From NCBI GenBank assembly GCA_003439945.1, contig QVRM01003901.1, positions 372,001-436,000 on the forward strand: a DNA stretch of 64,000 bases, given 5' to 3'. The notes beneath the pieces were generated by a model, which saw nothing but the letters and a program-made list of their open reading frames with translations, made no database searches and had not been told where the DNA came from. The first letter of the stretch is position 1; each line of letters starts with the position of its first letter. The DNA comes from Dermanyssus gallinae. Taxonomy: Eukaryota > Arthropoda > Arachnida > Mesostigmata > Dermanyssidae. Below are positions 35,949 to 46,092 of this stretch, piece after piece. Both the position numbers and the translations under genes were made by a program.

Positions 35949-36025
<77 letters not shown>
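35949..36025. repeat. (TA)n microsatellite, longest in the window
   Basis: About 77 bp of pure alternating TA. ORFs with Tyr-Ile runs here are translations of the repeat. Confidence 0.97.
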
Positions 36026-36026
<1 letters not shown>

Positions 36027-36029
36027 CGC

Positions 36030-36885
36030 GTATAAGTATAAATATATATTTTTTAGCATCATGATACACCAACGAATACTAGGCGTTAAGATCACATAGT
36101 ACTCATTTAGCTTCACCACCACCAACAAAACCTAGGCAAAGTTTATAGAGTTAAGTTAGGCTGTGCAGGCGGTATTGATAGCGGACTATGCTAAGGTGGT
36201 ATATAGCCGTTACGTCAGTTATGGTTCAACGGGCGTAGTTCTAGTAGGGGGATACCTACTCAGGTTAAATGGTTATATTTATTTATGTGTTTTTTTTCTA
36301 TATACTTGTTGTGTTAATATACGAGTGGACTACTTCGTTTGTATGTATATTTGCCTATTTAAATGCTTTCTAAAGATCGTCCAACAGTTTATGAAGAGCT
36401 TAAATTAGTTAGACACTGTAGAATATCAGGGAAGCCTAAGCAAATTTAGTGGATATATAGTATCTCTGGCGGTTCTGCGCGGTAATGCGGCAGCAATTAT
36501 GGGCACATGAAGGGCTGCCTCGAAGATAGGCTCGACTGGTAGCACTCCTCACAAGCCCAAGTGTAGTTAGTTATTCACATTTCCCAGTAACCATAAAATT
36601 AAATAATAAACAGATAGTTCTACGGCTGGTTTATAAAGTCGCAGGATATATGTAGATTTGTTATTTACGGGATTCAACAAGCCGTTCTTTGACGGTTAGG
36701 TACAACGAATAGTCATTCAATTTATTCATATCTCCCATATCCTTAGCAGGCGGCCGGCAGCTGGAGCAGCATATATGAGTATTTTCTTTCCTCTCTTCAT
36801 TAAGCATGGCGCTAATGAGAGAAGTTCTTGGGAGAGTACGAGCTAGCGCTACCGCAGTAAACGACGTATAGGCTCATATTATTTA
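36030..36885. other. Stretch without a recognised gene
   Basis: No convincing exon or repeat, apart from possible BEL/Pao 3' sequence towards 36,880. Confidence 0.3.
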
Positions 36886-36889
36886 TTTG

Positions 36890-37080
36890 CATTATTCGAA
36901 TATTTTCTGACAGAGGTTTGCCGTTACGGCCACAGTGAACAGCTTCGACTCGAATAAGGTCCCACTTGAGGCGCGGCTGGTTGTCATCCTTGACAACACA
37001 GACGTCACCTACGTGGTACCTACGAGCAAGGTTTGCAGATCTCAGTTGTAGCAGGTAGTCTCTGTATCATTTTATTAATT
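36890..37080 (-). pseudogene. BEL/Pao-type integrase C-terminal region (DUF5641-like)
   Basis: The minus strand from about 37065 reads YLLQLRSANLARRYHVGDVC and VVKDDNQPRLKWDLIRVEAV, then HCGRNGK. This follows the pattern 'VGD.V.IKDDN.PR..W.LGR' found at the end of BEL/Pao (and some Gypsy) pol proteins. The protease and RT-start pieces at 37950-38847 are on the same strand in the right order. Confidence 0.65.
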
Positions 37081-37099
37081 GATGATTTTTCGGGAATGC

Positions 37100-37935
37100 A
37101 TAATGCACATGCGCCACTAGCAGCCTGCGTGACTAATGTGGGATTCACATACCCACTAAATCCGGATTCCTCCCCACCCCTCCAGGCTCGGTACTACTTT
37201 GGCATTACTTCGAAGGCATGGGAAAGTGGTCTCTGCCGTTCTCCTCTACTCAGCTCTATCACACTTAGCCTATTAGGACCGTCTAAAATATGGTTGCAAG
37301 AGCGTTTACAAAAAAAAGTGTCAAAACGGCGTTGAACAAATTCGTCACCACCTTTCATACCTTCGCCGAAGTCATCATATGAGCGACCACCTCCCTGATG
37401 GGCCGGCCTCTCACAGCGGTTGGTCCTGCTTCCCGCACTTCCCTGAGTGCAGCTATCAAGTGGTTGGGCTCACCACATTTGTGGCATACCCGGGCCCTTA
37501 AGTCTCTGCTTTGCAGTCTTGGGCCTTATGGCCCAGCCTATAGCACCTGTAGCAGTTTGGGAGCCTGATCCAGTCCTCAAATCTGACCACCTCGAGCCCA
37601 ACTTAAGGGTCTTGTGGGAACAGATCTTGCCACCGCCGGGGACGCCGTAACCAGTGCATACCATCCCTCAGCCCTCCCGAGCCTTGGCTCGGTCGCCTTG
37701 ATCTTGACACCGGGAGCCGCAAGGCCCTTTGCAGTTCCCTCTCGACCTGCTCCCCGTCGAGGAGTGTTCCCTCACACACCGAAGGGTGTCGGCAAAGGTT
37801 TTTCCTTCCTCGATTTTAACCCTGAGGGTGCTCCTCGCTCCTTGCTCCACCCGAGTGTTAATCTCCGGCTTTGCGCCGGTCTTCCCTACTTGTCTCTAGC
37901 AAACTCTATAATGCCGCTGCCGGCCTTACGGCAGC
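37100..37935 (-). pseudogene. Jockey-like LINE gag fragment with zinc knuckles
   Basis: In broken minus-strand frames around 37560-37440 it reads IRLPNCYRCYRLGHKAQDCK, a C-x2-C-x4-H-x4-C knuckle, then VCHKCGEPNHLIA, a second knuckle missing its last Cys. Upstream is Arg/Lys-rich sequence with EEGKTFADTLRCVREH. Pairs of such knuckles are typical of Jockey/R1-type gag. It interrupts a BEL/Pao RT near 37935. Confidence 0.65.
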
Positions 37936-37939
37936 AGCT

Positions 37940-38847
37940 TTCCAGGAGTTTCCAGAAGCTACCATATCACGGGGCTTAAACAACTCTTCAGCATGTTCCT
38001 CGCGTACGAACGCCATCACCTCATCGTCCAACCGTTTGCAGGTTTCAGGATCACGGCAAATGGTCAATCGAAGTCTTACTTTCAAGGCGGAGACGCTCAA
38101 TATCGCGCCGGAGCTTCGAAAGCGCAACCGCGCAGCAATGAGTGATGACGCTCGCTACATCAGCTTTTATGTTGGTCGACGTTGTTGGCACATCAATGAT
38201 CCATCTCAACCGTGCCTGTTTCGTTGCAAGACCATCAACGGCACGTTTTTCGCGGCCAAGAAACGCCAGTTTGTAAAACTGATCAATTTTAACGAGTACG
38301 GTATGAGATAAGTCCGGTTGCTCGCCAACGAGCGATCAATCCTTAAGGGCAAAGATGTCGATGCGTGTATCGTCATACCTACTTTGCAGAGTAATCTTAT
38401 AGCGAGCCGCTGGTATTTTGTAAGTGCTGGCGAATGCTTGGATTTTAAGGTTGGCATGTCAAACCGGCTGGCCATCTGGAAAATTATAAGCGCGTTTGGG
38501 GCGGCAAAGCTTGAACTACTACCCAGGTCCATAAAGACGCGCACCGTAATGCAACCTCCTGCGTTCGTGAGGAACGTACTTTCGTCATCGCCGCGTTTGT
38601 GAAGCTCATTCGCATCAGCGACTGGACGGCTACTGCTGATGGTGAAATAATACTCAATATGACTACTGTATGCACTCATGAAGCACGAGATCAAGAGAGT
38701 TAGATGTCTAAGAAAAAATACTTGCCGTTCGCAAAACAACATGTTAGTATACCCATATAGCTCCATCCGGAATGATTGAAACAAGCTAATATTTATTTTA
38801 TTTGCGTTTGTGAGTAAACCGAATCTATGAAACATTTGAATCTCCAC
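37940..38847 (-). pseudogene. BEL/Pao-type retrotransposon: protease and start of RT
   Basis: Minus ORF 38847-38206 has GGCITVRVFMDLGSSSSFAA followed by an all-beta-like region, resembling the BEL/Pao protease (DUF1758-like), but with D-L-G where D-S-G is usual. Next, minus 38127-37945 reads DPETCKRLDDEVMAFVREEH and AEELFKPRDMVASGNSW, which looks like the segment just before 'WYLPHH' at the start of BEL/Pao RTs. The match stops right after the Trp, where the Jockey-like gag begins. No RT catalytic part is left. Confidence 0.6.
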
Positions 38848-38849
38848 CG

Positions 38850-39230
38850 GCGCAATTCAAAACCGACCCTTGAGCGGTCAATGCGAAATTAAGTCGTGTT
38901 ATAGGCGAACATAATAGGTTTGCCAAGATTTCCCGTTTGTATTTTTAGTAAGATAAAATTAAAAACGAATCATAAACATAAACGGTCCAAAAACCAATTT
39001 GGAAGCTCTGATATCTACCGGCTTCCAATCAGATTCAATTTGTTCGGCCTAGAGCAAGATAGAAGATAAGATAAAACCAAAATATATTTAACAAAAAGCA
39101 CACGAAAACTTTGAAGCGCCAATCTCCCGCTTGTGCATTAAGCTTTGCCATATCTATACACTGGCCAGCAAACTGAGACAAACATAATTTCTCACCAAAT
39201 AGACAAAACGTTCCGCTGTAGTTGACCTAC
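38850..39230. other. Intronic stretch downstream of RELCH exon 3
   Basis: AT-rich and without motifs. If RELCH is complete in the genome, this is the start of its next intron. Confidence 0.4.
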
Positions 39231-40633
39231 CTGGTCCCAATCGTCAAAATCCTGGTCCTGATTGTCGTCTTCTTCAGCAAACGTGATAGCGGTCAGTTTG
39301 TAGTTGTGCTCAAGGAGGTACTCGCTGACAAGAAAATTGAGGGCTCTTTGTTCATGTGGAAGCAACGGAGCTTCTTTGGTAGATCCATGGCAGGTGGTAC
39401 TGCCCTGCGACGTCTCTTCATGCTCCTCCAAGCGGGGTACGAAAGTCGGTGACAAACTGGCTATACTCGCGTCAGGTGTTTGCTCAGTTACAACTGTCAG
39501 ATTATTACGAAGGCTACGTATTGCATCCTTAGCCTTGCGCAGCTCAAACTCCAAAACCGCGACCTTGAGGGGTAAAAAATCATTAGATTATTAAATACTA
39601 ACCCCTAGCATAAGCACAGTCTTTTCAGTTTACTTTGGATCAAACTAAACTCACATAGTGGTCGATAGTTAAATCAAATTTAAGTTGCATCGATCGTTAT
39701 CTTCTCAATTAACCCTAACACATTTCCTTGATCTCGCCGTTAAACGCTTCCAGGTTTATACAGCGTCCCAACTTATTACATTCGCTGCAATGGTTACAAC
39801 ACTCTTAATAATTTGGGTATCTTACAGAACAGTTCACCTAGCCAACTATGTCTGAGCAAGTGTAGGCAAAGAGGAAAGCGTAGTAGCAATGTGGCTGGCG
39901 TACCCTGCCTAGGCAACGCCGGGCCATGCCGCTATCATGGAAACATAGGTAAACTGACGGATATTAATAAAGGTGTCTCGGATCTACACATTAAGTCGGT
40001 TATAATGTTAAATTGTGAAACTGCGACGAAAACATAATCAAGTCAAGACCACTGTCTGTAACTTGAAATGACTCCAAGTTTATTCCACGGCATTCTATCA
40101 AAAATACTTTTGTTTTATACTATCGTTTGACGTGTCAGCCTTGCCAGCAGTTATTGTTCAGGTTTCTGCCTATTGAGATTTGGACTGTAGCACGAGTAAG
40201 ATGTACCTTTTCCGCCATTAGTCCTTCCCCATCCTCCGAGTAACGAGTGAGATCCAAACTTTCCAAAGTTTGAACGGATGATGTACGAGGTAACGTGCCA
40301 GTAGCGGCGCTTGATAACGGAAGCTCGACTGCTTGAACTAAATGCTCAAAATTTCCTGCAAATGAGGTAAACCGAAAGTTAGTAGTGAACGCCATATGTA
40401 CTATACGCTGACAGTTCTGATTTAAGCAGACATTGCATTAGTTGACTAAAAGGGCTACTTACCTGGATTGTTAAAGAAGTCTCGAAGAAGGGGTAGTTCG
40501 TTGCCACGGTTAATTAGTTCATTGTGCAATTCCAAAGCAGACAATAGCAGCTTTTGACTCAGAAGAAAGCGCGCAACGGCCTCCAGCTTAAGACCACCAC
40601 TAACGTGTTCCATCTGCAGTACATGTACACCTG
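39231..40633 (-). CDS. RELCH: RELCH (LisH domain and HEAT repeat protein), 5' exons only
   Basis: Three minus-strand exons. The first ends at 40463 (donor GTAAGT) and encodes FLLSQKLLLSALELHNELIN, then ELPLLRDFFNNPG. The second is 40355-40207, with NFEHLVQ and SLDLTRYSEDG. The third is 39563-39231, with VAVLEFELRKAKDAIRSLRN (coiled coil) and a LisH motif, RALNFLVSEYLLEHNYKLTA followed by ITFAEE, ending DDWDQ before donor GTAGGT. Phases join without a stop. In animals RELCH (KIAA1468) binds RAB11 on recycling endosomes and promotes OSBP-dependent cholesterol transfer to the trans-Golgi. The left exon boundary may be at 40633 or 40606 (two AGs), and an upstream exon likely encodes the true N-terminus. 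The HEAT-repeat exons are not found further left. Confidence 0.85.
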
Positions 40634-40659
40634 TGATTTGAATGTCTATTGTCAATATC

Positions 40660-41700
40660 TTGATTCGTCTGTACTAGCATTAAAGAGAGACACAGCTTAA
40701 CTTGAATTGTCTTATATAGTAAACATTAAGTAAAATAGTAGTAAAAAAATAAAAAAATACTGATAATGACTTCGCACAGTTGTAAGAATTAAACACAATT
40801 AGCATATTACAACAAAATATTTCAACTATTGTAATGAATACACAGACAAGTTAAGGCGTCAGTTAAAATTGCCATATTCTCTTTAATGTCTTCTGAATTT
40901 CGAAATCTAAATGTCACTTCCCTCAAATGAAGAAGTTACAAAAAACAAGTATCAGTCTTAATCTAAAGTTAAATTATACAAACACATCAATGTACGGAAC
41001 TGTATTGCGAAGTAACCGAGCAGGGTGGCAAAACCATTTACTTGCATTCTGCCTAGACCGGCCGCTCTTAAATTGGTTTTTATGATTTTCAATCTGGACT
41101 AGGTGAATACCGTAATGGCCAATAATCGGCCATATTCGGACAGAAAAAGAAAGAGTACCTTTGTCTAAATAAAAGAGACAATGCATTACCATACATTCCC
41201 TATTTATTATTAATTAGCCCATCATTATTGGAAGTCGTAGTCTCGTATCACGAAACACTCTTGATTTGTTTTGTTTTCCCATTTCACAGCTGTTTTAGTT
41301 GTTGGATTAGGCGAATACGTCACGCAAGCCTGTTTTATGCTGGCTTACCTCGTAGAAAACTGAGTAATTAGGCAGCAATTATGTAATAGGATATGTCCGA
41401 TTTAAAAATCCGCTAACATCCTAATGTTTTTGACAAGCTGGTCGAGCACGTCTTATTCGAACAGACAACTGGTCTTGTACTGTTCGTTCAGGTTTTAGAA
41501 AGCGCGTAGGGCTACACAACCAAGGTAGTTCAGCTTTTAGCGCAAGCCCGCGCAAATACGCATATACCAAGTGTTTGAATCTGGCCCGAAACAACCTCTA
41601 CTCAGACGCTTCTAGTTTGCCATGGTCGACGGGAATTTTTGCGACAAACTATATCCTCAATATTGTCGTTGCCTACTACTACGCGTTATCTCAGTAGATA
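40660..41700. other. Stretch upstream of the recognised RELCH exons
   Basis: It may contain a first RELCH exon or promoter, but I cannot pick one out: RELCH N-termini are poorly conserved. No transposon signature is obvious. Confidence 0.3.
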
Positions 41701-41702
41701 TG

Positions 41703-41909
41703 TGTAGGCTAGCAGCGCCCGTTAAGCAGCGCGGGCATATATATCGTGTGTTGGCGGCAATGCTGAAGCAAACTAAATACAGGGCGCCAAATAGAGGATG
41801 CCGCCACACCAGTAGCGAAGACGCGGGAAGTTACTAAATGCGCGGGTAAATCTGTGATATATAAGGAGGTATGAGAATAAATGAGTCAGTAGTCTTTGGT
41901 GCGAGAGAA
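41703..41909 (+). repeat. LTR a (diverged) of a gag-only LTR retroelement
   Basis: It begins TGTAGGCTAGCAGCGCCCGT, contains TATAAGGAGGTATGAGAATA (TATA-like then AATAAA) and ends GCGAGAGAA directly against LTR b. It lacks about 30 bp near the 3' end that LTRs b and c have. Confidence 0.7.
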
Positions 41910-42147
41910 TGTAGGATAGCAGTGTCCGTTAAGCAGCGCGGGCATAGACAGCGTCGGTTAGCGGCAATGCCGAAGGAAGCTAAATACATGGCGCCAATTA
42001 GAAGATGCCGCCACCCTACTAGCGAAGACGCGGGAAGTCACTAAATGCGCGGGCAGTCTGTGAGTATATAAGGAGGCATGAGAATAAATGAGTTAGTTAT
42101 CGTTTGTTCGAGCCAGGCAGAATACGTGTGTTGTTTGAGCGAGAGAA
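41910..42147 (+). repeat. LTR b of a gag-only LTR retroelement
   Basis: It begins TGTAGGATAGCAGTGTCCGT, has TATATAAGGAGGCATGAG and AATAAA, and ends GAGCGAGAGAA. It is followed by TGGCGAACTTGTAACGG, placed as a primer-binding site (TGG start). Matches LTR c at 43403-43632. Confidence 0.75.
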
Positions 42148-43402
42148 TGGCGAACTTGTAACGGTCGCAGCCCGGTCATGGGGGTGATGGACACTACAAC
42201 TGACGCAGTCGACAGGATCCGGAAGAATGAAAGAAAGGCAGCGCAACAATGCTACAGGCCTGCCACCCCCAACTTCGGTTCTGCCATCCATGGACCGGCC
42301 AACAACACCGTGGAGGGAATGGCACCAGGCACGGAGCCGGAGGAAGACGGCGAGGCGACTACGTCAGGATGAGGACAAAGTTAACGGAGATATTTAAGGA
42401 ACACAAGGGAGCAGCCGTTGCCGGTGACGACAACGGTGAGTACCTAGCGGCACTGCGGTGACTGGTGGTGGGGTGCAAGCTCGACGTTCGGGGCCTGGTC
42501 TTGAGGAGTCAACTCATTCTGGGGGCAACAATGCTACAGGTGAGAGGAAAGCTCCTCCTCTAGGAGACCTTGCTAGTCAAGCAGGCTGTGACGGCCGCGA
42601 TACACGTGAAGGGATGCGTCACGGAAGCCAGGTGGATCACAGGACGGTGCGGGCAGGTGACGAGGAGCGGGAAGCTGAAGGACCGGCGGAACGAAGCGGA
42701 CAAAGGCCGGCGGAACGAAGCGGACAATGGCCGGCGGCAAAACGAGAACACGGAACGGGTGGACGCCAGGTGTACGAATGGAAAAGCCACGAGTACAGAG
42801 CGGTCGAACAGGTCCCAAGGGGCACGCTACACGTGGAGAGGTACGTCACGGAAGCCATATGGTATATAGGACGACGCGAGTCGATGAACGAGGTGCGGGA
42901 GGCGGACGAAGCGGACAAAGACCGGCGGCAGGGCGAGAACACGGAGCATGTGGATACCAGGCGTGCGGATGGACAAGCCACGAGTTCGGGGCCGAAAGTA
43001 TGGCAAGTTTGGCCATTTCGGTCGGAAGTGTACGAACGCGGCAGAATGTACAAGCATCGACGTGGAGGAGCGGCAACGCTAAGATAGTTGGACCAGCGGC
43101 AAATGCCTGGAGGCGGCGGAGGATGCACATACGGGTGAGCGAGCGCGAGAGGACGAACCGAAGGAGCACGCAGACGGGAGAAGAACGGCAGTCGGAGCCA
43201 GGTTCGTGTGGTCGTGCCCGGCAACTGGGTCAGTATACGGAGGCCAGCCGCCGCCGGGTGCGCCACATGATGAACATGAAGACGACAGCGCATCGCTCTG
43301 AAGTACGTCCACGGCAGGTTGGACGCGCACCAAGCCATTTACGGGAGTTCGTAAGTAAAGACGGGATAAAATTCAAAACAAGCCTGCGAAGGGGGGGGGA
43401 AA
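42148..43402 (+). mobile_element. Internal region 1: gag-like remnant of a non-autonomous LTR element
   Basis: GC-rich. The two internal regions share the frame with MGVMDTTTDAVDRIRK and the Pro-rich GSAIHGPANNTVEGMAPGTE. Near 43000 it reads KYGKFGHFGRKC, a CCHC zinc knuckle whose first Cys is Tyr. No protease, RT or integrase is present. A polypurine tract (GCGAAGGGGGGGGGAAA) ends the region right before LTR c. An autonomous relative must supply the enzymes (inference). Reading frames are fragmented; the long ORFs on both strands here reflect the GC-rich composition. Confidence 0.65.
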
Positions 43403-43632
43403 TGTAGGATAGCAGTGTCCGTTAAGCAGCGCGGGCATAGACAGCGTCGGTTAGCGGCAATGCCGAAGCAAGCTAAATACATGGCGCCAATTAGAAGATG
43501 CCGCTACGCTACTAGCGAAGACGCAGGAAGTCACTAAATGCGCGGGAGGACGAGAGGAGACACGAGAATACATGAGTTAGTAGTCGTTGGTGTGAGCCAG
43601 GCAGAGGACGTGTGTTGCTTGAAACGAGAGAA
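43403..43632 (+). repeat. LTR c, shared between two internal regions
   Basis: About 230 bp matching LTR b, with some loss around the TATA region (GGGAGGACGAGAGGAGACAC replaces TATATAAGG sequence). It serves as the 3' LTR of region 1 and the 5' LTR of region 2. It is followed by TGGCGAACTCGTAACGG. Confidence 0.75.
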
Positions 43633-44491
43633 TGGCGAACTCGTAACGGTCGTCGCCCGGTCATGGGGGTGGTGGACACTACAACTGGCGCAGTCGACAG
43701 GATCCGGAAGAAAGAAAAGGCAGTGCAACGACGCACACAAGTCTGCCACCCCACCTCCGGTTCTGCGATCCATGGACCGGCCAACAACACCGTCGAGGAA
43801 ATGGCACCAGGCACAGAGCCGGAGGAAGACGGCGAGGTGAATACGTCAGGATGGTGACGAAGCTGTTCAACGGAGATGTTCAAGGAACACAAGGGAACAG
43901 CCGTTGCAGACGACGAATTCGGCAGCCGTTGCCGGTGAAGACAACGGTGAGTACTTAGCGGCACCGGCGGAACGAAGCAGACCTAGGCTGGCGGCAGAGC
44001 GAGAACACGGAACGGATGGATGCCAGGCGTGCGGATGGACGAGGCACGAGTACGGGGCCGAAATGTGCCCGGCAAGTGAGGAGCCGAAAGTGTGGCAAGT
44101 TTGGCCATTTCGGTCGTAAGTGTACGAACGCGGCCGAATGTGCAGGCGATCGGCGTGGAGGAGCGGCCACGCTGGGATCGTTGGGCCAACGGCGAATGCC
44201 TGGAGGCGGCGGAAGATGCACATGAGGATGAGCGAGCGCGAGTGGACGAACTGAAGGAGCACGCAGACGGGAGAAGAACGGCAGTCGGAACCAGGTTCAT
44301 GCGGTCGTGCCCGGCGACTGGGTCAGTATACGGAGGCCAGCCGCCGCCGGGTGCGCCACATGATGAACATGAAGACAACAGCACCGCTCTGAAGGACGTC
44401 CACGGCGGGTTAGACGCGCACCAAGACATTTACGGGAGATCGTGAGTAAAGACGGGATAGAATTCAAAACAAGCCTGCGAAGGGGGGAGAA
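43633..44491 (+). mobile_element. Internal region 2: shorter gag-like copy
   Basis: Similar to region 1 but about 400 bp shorter; a segment after the Pro-rich part is missing. Two zinc-knuckle-like motifs are visible in different frames: CQACGWTRHEYGAEMC near 44020-44070 and KCGKFGHFGRKC near 44095-44130 (first Cys of the second knuckle is Ser). A frameshift separates them. It ends in a polypurine tract GCGAAGGGGGGAGAA before the last LTR fragment. Confidence 0.65.
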
Positions 44492-44562
44492 TGTAGGATA
44501 TCAGTGTCCGTTAAGCAGCGCGGGCATAGACAGCGTCGGTTAGCGGACACTGCTATCCTACA
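44492..44562. repeat. Terminal LTR fragment folded into an inverted repeat
   Basis: It starts as an LTR, TGTAGGATATCAGTGTCCG, and after 33 bp ends with the inverse of the same 19 bp (one mismatch), ...CGGACACTGCTATCCTACA. Confidence 0.85.
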
Positions 44563-44599
44563 GTTGTCAATGCCGATAAAACTAATTTTGTAGTTTTTT

Positions 44600-45090
44600 G
44601 CTCATCGCCGAGGCATCAGACATTGCCTAACAACCAACTACTCGAGTTACCAAACATTGAGCTCTCGCAGACAGCCAGGTGCCTGGGGCTCGTTCACCAG
44701 GAACATATGAAGTGGCATCCCCACATATATTGCGACTAAGTGCTATGCTGTTATATCGGCGCTGCGCAGAATGAAATTGTTTGGAGTCCCCACAGAGGGC
44801 TTTCTTCTGGTATACAAGGCCGTGTTCTTACCGGTACTATGATATGGTATCCTTCTCCGGAGTGGCGGATATGACGGAATTCTCCGGAGAGTCAGTGTAA
44901 TACAAAATGATGCACTTAGAGCCATTTTTTTCTAGGAGACGAAGAGATTCTGTTCATAATTTATTTACTCGATATAACCTACTCAAGGTGGAACAAATTT
45001 ACACACTGCGGACTTCTATGCTAGAATATAAAATTTCGCGAGGTATTGTACCAGCAGATTGCGTTTTTTTTTTAACTTGAATTATATTAT
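44600..45090 (+). pseudogene. CR1/L2-like LINE ORF2 C-terminal remnant
   Basis: In broken frames it reads TARCLGLVHQEHMKWHPHI, which fits the RT thumb ('YLGI..D..L.W..HI'), then DSVHNLFTRYNLLKVEQIYT and LEYKISRGIVPADC near the C-terminus. Multiple stops. Confidence 0.55.
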
Positions 45091-45340
45091 CATCAGCTTG
45101 TTTTATTGGCATGCTCTTTTACAGGCAATCTGTCACCTTTTATGTCAACGTCATATTTCATTAAAAATACCTATCGTTGGACCATCTGCATCTGTCAAGT
45201 GTAATTACAATATTATATACACACACGCAAACCTATATAATCTAATCTTGCACAATGTCGACATTTTACTGATTTCAAAACTAAGAACAAGTGTTTTCAG
45301 CATTTAGTTCCTTCGTTAAACGTCTTCTAAGCTTAAGATT

Positions 45341-45620
45341 GTGCTAATGTTGAGCTACAGCCTTGGCAGGGTGTGGGGCCATCTTTCCGCGGCAAATTTT
45401 GCGCAGCTAGAAAGATGCTTCACAATATATATGAAGCGCGTTCTTTGCTTGCCGCGGACGGCAAGGAATCGCTTTGTGTACCTGCTAGCGGGTACACATG
45501 TGTACACATGTGCAGCACATCTATCGAAGGGGAATTCGGAGTCTCCAGCTTGTCGGCAAGGGAAGCACAAGCAAAGATATTGCCGTCCAAATACCATTGC
45601 AGTCAACACCTGACTGCTGG
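45341..45620 (+). pseudogene. LINE thumb fragment (family of 56178-58110)
   Basis: VWGHLSAANFAQLERCFTIY and MKRVLCLPRTARNRFVYLLA parallel the 56-kb element's IWEHLTRANFGLLERCFTMY and MKRVLCLSMRARSRFVYLMS. Both ends are truncated. Confidence 0.75.
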
Positions 45621-45964
45621 TGACCAAATACTCGGAAATTAAAAGTGTTCGGTGTAGAGCGTGTGATATAGAAGAGGAATCCATAGAACACATCGTGCTG
45701 AAGTGCGACGATGAGTGCGTGGGGAAACACTCCGCTAAACCAAACCATTGTGTAATTAGGTCGTAATATAACCATTGTGATAATCCAATTAACAGTGTAT
45801 GTGCACTTAACACCTTCTACAGACGAGGGTGTTTGTAGAAAATTCATTTAATGATACTATAGTAATAATATAATAGTATACGAAGCCAGCAGCACGCTGT
45901 GTGACATACTGCACAGCCAACGCGTCTGATTAAAAAGATATTCAACAAGGTATGGCAACTAAAA

Positions 45965-45967
<3 letters not shown>

Positions 45968-46001
<34 letters not shown>
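45968..46001. repeat. (TA)n microsatellite
   Basis: About 34 bp, immediately upstream of the tRNA-like unit. Confidence 0.95.
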
Positions 46002-46005
<4 letters not shown>

Positions 46006-46009
46006 TCGT

Positions 46010-46092
46010 GGCGGCGTTCTCTAGACGGCTAGTGCGCTAGTTATGGTTGTTATCTACAAAGCGTTACCGGTTCGATCCCCGTTGTTGATCGA
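46010..46092 (+). repeat. tRNA-like sequence (SINE head or tRNA pseudogene)
   Basis: It has an A-box-like CTAGACGGCTAGTGCGC and a B box CCGGTTCGATCCCCG at tRNA spacing. The ends GGCGGCG and CGTTGTTGATCG pair poorly. Probably a SINE head or degenerate tRNA. Confidence 0.5.

Noticed and set aside
35752..36128. ORFs of 60-106 aa with Tyr-Ile runs (also near 19295-19644, 47230-47549, 53773-54130)
   Set aside because: They are translations of (TA)n microsatellites, not genes.
38206..38847. 213-aa minus ORF as a possible host gene
   Set aside because: It carries a BEL/Pao protease-like motif and sits in order with other pol fragments.
42458..43407. Long overlapping ORFs (150-233 aa) on both strands
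   Set aside because: GC-rich, Arg-rich translations of the LTR-element interior. Only the zinc-knuckle frame is meaningful, and it is broken.
46010..46092. Functional tRNA gene
   Set aside because: The boxes are good but acceptor-stem pairing is poor, so a SINE head or pseudogene is more likely.
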